A stretch of 16,400 nucleotides of DNA, from contig JABDJE010000041.1 of the NCBI GenBank assembly GCA_013002625.1, positions 1 to 16,400 of the forward strand, given 5' to 3'. A model generated the notes under the pieces. That model did not search any database. It was not told the origin of the DNA and saw only the letters and a program-made list of their open reading frames with translations. Both the position numbers and the translations under genes were made by a program. Shown in pieces: positions 13,833 through 16,400 of the stretch (positions within the stretch are counted from its first letter, which is position 1; every line of letters starts with the position of its first letter). This DNA is from Saprospiraceae bacterium. Lineage in GTDB: Bacteria > Bacteroidota > Bacteroidia > Chitinophagales > Saprospiraceae.

Positions 13833-15704
13833 ATGATGGAAACAGGACAGATATCAGTACAAACGGAAAATATATTTCCAATAATTAAAAAATTCCTTTA
13901 TTCGGATCAGGAAATATTTCTCAGAGAACTTATTTCTAATGCCATTGATGCAACTACGAAGATCAAAACCTTGTCATCAAGAGGAGAGTATAAAGGCGAG
14001 TTGGGTGATTTAACAATCGATATTATATTGGATAAAGAGGCCAAGACTTTAACGATTCGTGATAAAGGGCTTGGTATGAGCGAGGCAGAAGTAAAAAAAT
14101 ACCTGAATCAGGTCGCATTTTCTTCAGCAGAGAGTTTCCTTAAAAAATATAAGGATGATGCAAGTATAATAGGACATTTCGGATTGGGATTCTATTCTGC
14201 TTTTATGGTTGCAGATAAGGTGGAAGTGGATACGCGTTCATATAAATCTTCAGTTGGTCCTATTAAATGGGTATGTACCGGAAACCCTGAATATGAATTA
14301 GGCAAGGGGACAAGAAAGGAAAGAGGGACGGATGTGATATTGCATATATCAGATGACAGTGTAGAGTTTCTGGAACAGAATAGAATTCAACAATTGCTCG
14401 ACAAATATTCTAAGTTTCTTCCAATTCCAATTCGATTCGGAAAGAAAACAACCACGAAGTGGGAAGGAGAAGGTGAAGACCGGAAGAGTATTGAGATAGA
14501 GGAAGATAATATTGTCAACAATCCTGAACCCCTTTGGAAAAAGAAACCCAATAAATTAAAGGAAGAAGACTACAAGGCTTTTTATAAGGAGCTGTATCCA
14601 CTTAGTACAGATCCACTTTTCTGGATTCACTTGAATATTGATTATCCCTTCAATCTAACAGGAGTATTGTATTTCCCAAAGCTGAATAACAGCCTTGAGA
14701 TTCAGAAAAATAAAATTCAGCTGTACAGCAATCAGGTATATGTTACCGATGATGTGAAAGAAATTGTACCTGAATTTTTACTCTTGTTGCATGGTGTAAT
14801 TGATTCACCGGATATTCCATTGAATGTATCAAGGTCCTATCTTCAGAGCGACAGCAATGTGCGTAAGATCACATCTTATATTACCAAGAAAGTGGCAGAG
14901 AAACTGAAGCAGTTGTATAAAAAGGATAAAGAGGGATATGAATCCAAATGGGATGACGTTGGCACTTTTGTTAAATACGGAATGATTGCAGATCAGAAAT
15001 TTGACGAACGGGCCAAAGACTTCTGCATCCTAAAAAATACGAAAGGGGAGTTCATGCTTATCGATGAGTATGTTGAAAAAGTCAAAGCAAACCAGACAGA
15101 CAAGTACGATAAGACAGTAGTACTTTATGCCAACAATGAAAAAGACCAACATAGTTATATAGAGTCTGCCGTAAATTATGGTTATGATGTTTTGTTGATG
15201 AACAATGTCATTGACAACCACTTCATGCAACATCTTGAGCAAAAACTACAAAACGTAACCTTTGTCAGAGTTGATTCGGATACTGTAGATAAGTTAGTCC
15301 AAAAGGAAGAGGAGCGTGAGTCTGTTCTATCAGAAAATGAATTGGAAAAAGTAACGAATATTTTCACAGATTCATTGGGAGATTTGAAAGGAGGCCATAT
15401 CGAACTGAGACCTCTTTCACCAGATGACCATCCAGTGTTAATTACACGTCCGGAGTTTATGCGTAGAATGAAAGAGATGCAAATGATGCAGGGCATGAAC
15501 CTTGGAGATATGCCGGACGCTCATAATGTTATTGTTAACAGTAACCACGAACTGGTGGCCAAAAAAATTCTAGGTATGAAAAGCAAGGAGAAAAAAGAAC
15601 GCTTTGCAAAGTATCTGTATAATTTGGCACGGCTTAATCAAAACATGCTTAAAGGCGAAGAACTCAATGCCTTCATTAAAACAAGTATTGAGTTTTTGAA
15701 ATAA
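13833..15704 (+). CDS. htpG: Hsp90-family chaperone HtpG
   Basis: Cytoplasmic ATP-dependent chaperone that matures or protects client proteins under stress. The 623 residues start at ATG 13833 (or the next codon, also ATG); an in-frame TTG at 13812 would add seven residues before the conserved GQISVQTENIFPIIKKFLYS and is not favoured. GHKL nucleotide-site residues are present: E32 and N36 (RELISNAIDA), D77-G81 (IRDKGLGM) and the lid-hinge GHFGLGF (114-120). The middle domain contains the PLFWIHLN and PLNVSRSYLQSD segments, the latter with the client/ATP-sensing Arg region. The C-terminal dimerisation domain is complete and, as expected in bacteria, there is no MEEVD tail. A charged linker between N and middle domains (GEGEDRKSIEIEE region) is retained. 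Divergent from pgsA and closed by its own terminator. Confidence 0.96.
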   Translation: MMETGQISVQTENIFPIIKKFLYSDQEIFLRELISNAIDATTKIKTLSSRGEYKGELGDLTIDIILDKEAKTLTIRDKGLGMSEAEVKKYLNQVAFSSAESFLKKYKDDASIIGHFGLGFYSAFMVADKVEVDTRSYKSSVGPIKWVCTGNPEYELGKGTRKERGTDVILHISDDSVEFLEQNRIQQLLDKYSKFLPIPIRFGKKTTTKWEGEGEDRKSIEIEEDNIVNNPEPLWKKKPNKLKEEDYKAFYKELYPLSTDPLFWIHLNIDYPFNLTGVLYFPKLNNSLEIQKNKIQLYSNQVYVTDDVKEIVPEFLLLLHGVIDSPDIPLNVSRSYLQSDSNVRKITSYITKKVAEKLKQLYKKDKEGYESKWDDVGTFVKYGMIADQKFDERAKDFCILKNTKGEFMLIDEYVEKVKANQTDKYDKTVVLYANNEKDQHSYIESAVNYGYDVLLMNNVIDNHFMQHLEQKLQNVTFVRVDSDTVDKLVQKEEERESVLSENELEKVTNIFTDSLGDLKGGHIELRPLSPDDHPVLITRPEFMRRMKEMQMMQGMNLGDMPDAHNVIVNSNHELVAKKILGMKSKEKKERFAKYLYNLARLNQNMLKGEELNAFIKTSIEFLK

Positions 15705-15710
15705 AAATAG

Positions 15711-15738
15711 AGGGACGCTTGAGAGTGTCCCTTTTTTT
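15711..15738 (+). terminator. Intrinsic terminator of htpG
   Basis: AGGGACGC (15711-15718) pairs with GTGTCCCT (15725-15732) as an 8-bp stem with one G-U pair, loop TTGAGA, followed by seven T's (15732-15738). It begins seven bases after the htpG stop. Confidence 0.88.
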
Positions 15739-15786
15739 ATTTACTTGTAGGTGGATTCAATTCCTGTCAACTTTTGCGACTCAGAA

Positions 15787-15815
15787 TTGTAATCTAAATA
15801 GAATATTTATTTTTG
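15787..15815 (+). promoter_or_regulatory. Candidate promoter of the aconitase gene
   Basis: TTG at 15787-15789, an 18-base spacer and TATTTTTG at 15808-15815 match the Bacteroidota arrangement TTG-N17-23-TAnnTTTG exactly. It lies between the htpG terminator and the aconitase ATG, giving a leader of roughly 10-15 bases. This is the best promoter match in the window. Confidence 0.6.
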
Positions 15816-15834
15816 CGATCTAAAACATATAACT

Positions 15835-16400
15835 ATGCCGTTTGACATTCAGATGATCAGGAACATGTACGATAAATTTGCCTCAAGGGTAGATGAAGCG
15901 AAAAAGGTTCTTGGAAGACCATTGACACTCTCAGAGAAAATTCTTTATTCCCACCTCCACGAAAATTCTCCGTTGCAAAATTATACACGGGGCAAAGACT
16001 ATGTGTTCTTCGCGCCGGACAGAGTGGCAATGCAGGATGCAACGGCTCAAATGGCATTGTTGCAATTTATGATGGCTGGGAAAGATAAAGTGGCAGTACC
16101 TTCAACAGTACACTGCGATCATCTAATTCAGGCAAAAGTTGGAGCGGATGAGGATTTGGCAAGTGCGAATGATGTAAATTCAGAAGTCTTTAATTTTCTT
16201 GAGTCTGTATCTGATAAGTATGGATTAGGATTTTGGAAGCCTGGGGCAGGCATTATTCATCAGGTAGTACTTGAAAACTATGCTTTTCCAGGCGGCATGA
16301 TGATAGGAACGGATTCACATACTGTGAACGCAGGCGGCCTTGGGATGATTGCTATCGGTGTTGGTGGGGCAGATGCAGTAGATGTGATGGCTGGTATGCC
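15835..16400 (+). CDS. Aconitate hydratase, 5' part cut by window edge
   Basis: Isomerises citrate to isocitrate through cis-aconitate in the TCA cycle, using a [4Fe-4S] cluster. From the ATG at 15835 I read 188 open codons to the right edge. Visible family segments: YSHLHENSPLQ near 37-48, the substrate-binding RVAMQDATAQMALLQF, PSTVHCDHLI with its conserved His residues, KPGAGIIHQVVLENYAFPG, and TDSHTVNAGGLGM (the Asp-Ser-His loop at the active site). The first cluster cysteine normally lies further on and is outside the window. The short N-terminus and the YTRGKDYVFFAPDRVAMQDATAQ stretch point to the mitochondrial-type aconitase branch rather than AcnA/IRP or AcnB; the branch is judged from memory of the families. 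It has its own promoter match and follows the htpG terminator, so it is probably transcribed independently. Confidence 0.94.
   Translation, partial: MPFDIQMIRNMYDKFASRVDEAKKVLGRPLTLSEKILYSHLHENSPLQNYTRGKDYVFFAPDRVAMQDATAQMALLQFMMAGKDKVAVPSTVHCDHLIQAKVGADEDLASANDVNSEVFNFLESVSDKYGLGFWKPGAGIIHQVVLENYAFPGGMMIGTDSHTVNAGGLGMIAIGVGGADAVDVMAGM

Noticed and set aside
1..16400. An undescribed defence, mobile or biosynthetic system
   Set aside because: All genes except one small membrane protein fall in known, mostly core families; no nuclease, toxin-antitoxin, recombinase, repeat array or composition break was seen.

Overview
The window looks like chromosomal core DNA from a member of the Bacteroidota. 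The evidence is a single-copy OmpH/Skp-type periplasmic chaperone in the form typical of the phylum, a TonB-dependent receptor with an N-terminal carboxypeptidase-regulatory-like domain ahead of the plug, a sensor kinase with the HQLGTP phospho-acceptor motif, AT-rich leaders with few Shine-Dalgarno sequences, and -7 boxes fitting the phylum's TAnnTTTG consensus. Some proteins (GlgB N-terminus, the alanine-dehydrogenase-like protein) recall the Saprospirales/Chitinophagales side of the phylum, but that is an impression and not a demonstration. Base and codon composition look uniform and I see no mobile element, phage gene, CRISPR array, tRNA or rRNA.

Layout, left to right. (1) 1-3226, minus strand: glycogen branching enzyme glgB followed by glycogen synthase glgA, overlapping by ATGA; glgA runs off the left edge. 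(2) 3353-6757, plus strand: NAD-dependent DNA ligase ligA followed 18 bases later by a DEAD-box RNA helicase, closed by a strong, probably bidirectional hairpin terminator. (3) 6824-11062, minus strand: a sensor histidine kinase whose 3' end overlaps the start of a TonB-dependent outer-membrane receptor, then a separately promoted ompH/skp-like gene. (4) 11118-12802, plus strand: tsaE (tRNA t6A synthesis) and an alanine-dehydrogenase-like gene. (5) 12806-13687, minus strand: a pgsA-type CDP-alcohol phosphatidyltransferase and a small four-helix membrane protein of unknown role. (6) 13833-15738, plus strand: htpG (Hsp90) with its own terminator. (7) 15835 to the right edge, plus strand: the first 188 codons of aconitase behind a good promoter match.

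Most of this is housekeeping: storage carbohydrate, DNA ligation, RNA remodelling, envelope assembly, tRNA modification, phospholipid synthesis, protein folding and the TCA cycle. No gap between genes exceeds about 165 bases. I found no convincing undescribed multi-gene system. The items most worth a second look are the alanine-dehydrogenase homologue that lacks two canonical catalytic residues and looks PntA-like in that stretch, the 41-base overlap that ties a sensor kinase to a TonB receptor, the small membrane protein paired with pgsA, and the structured leader of ompH.
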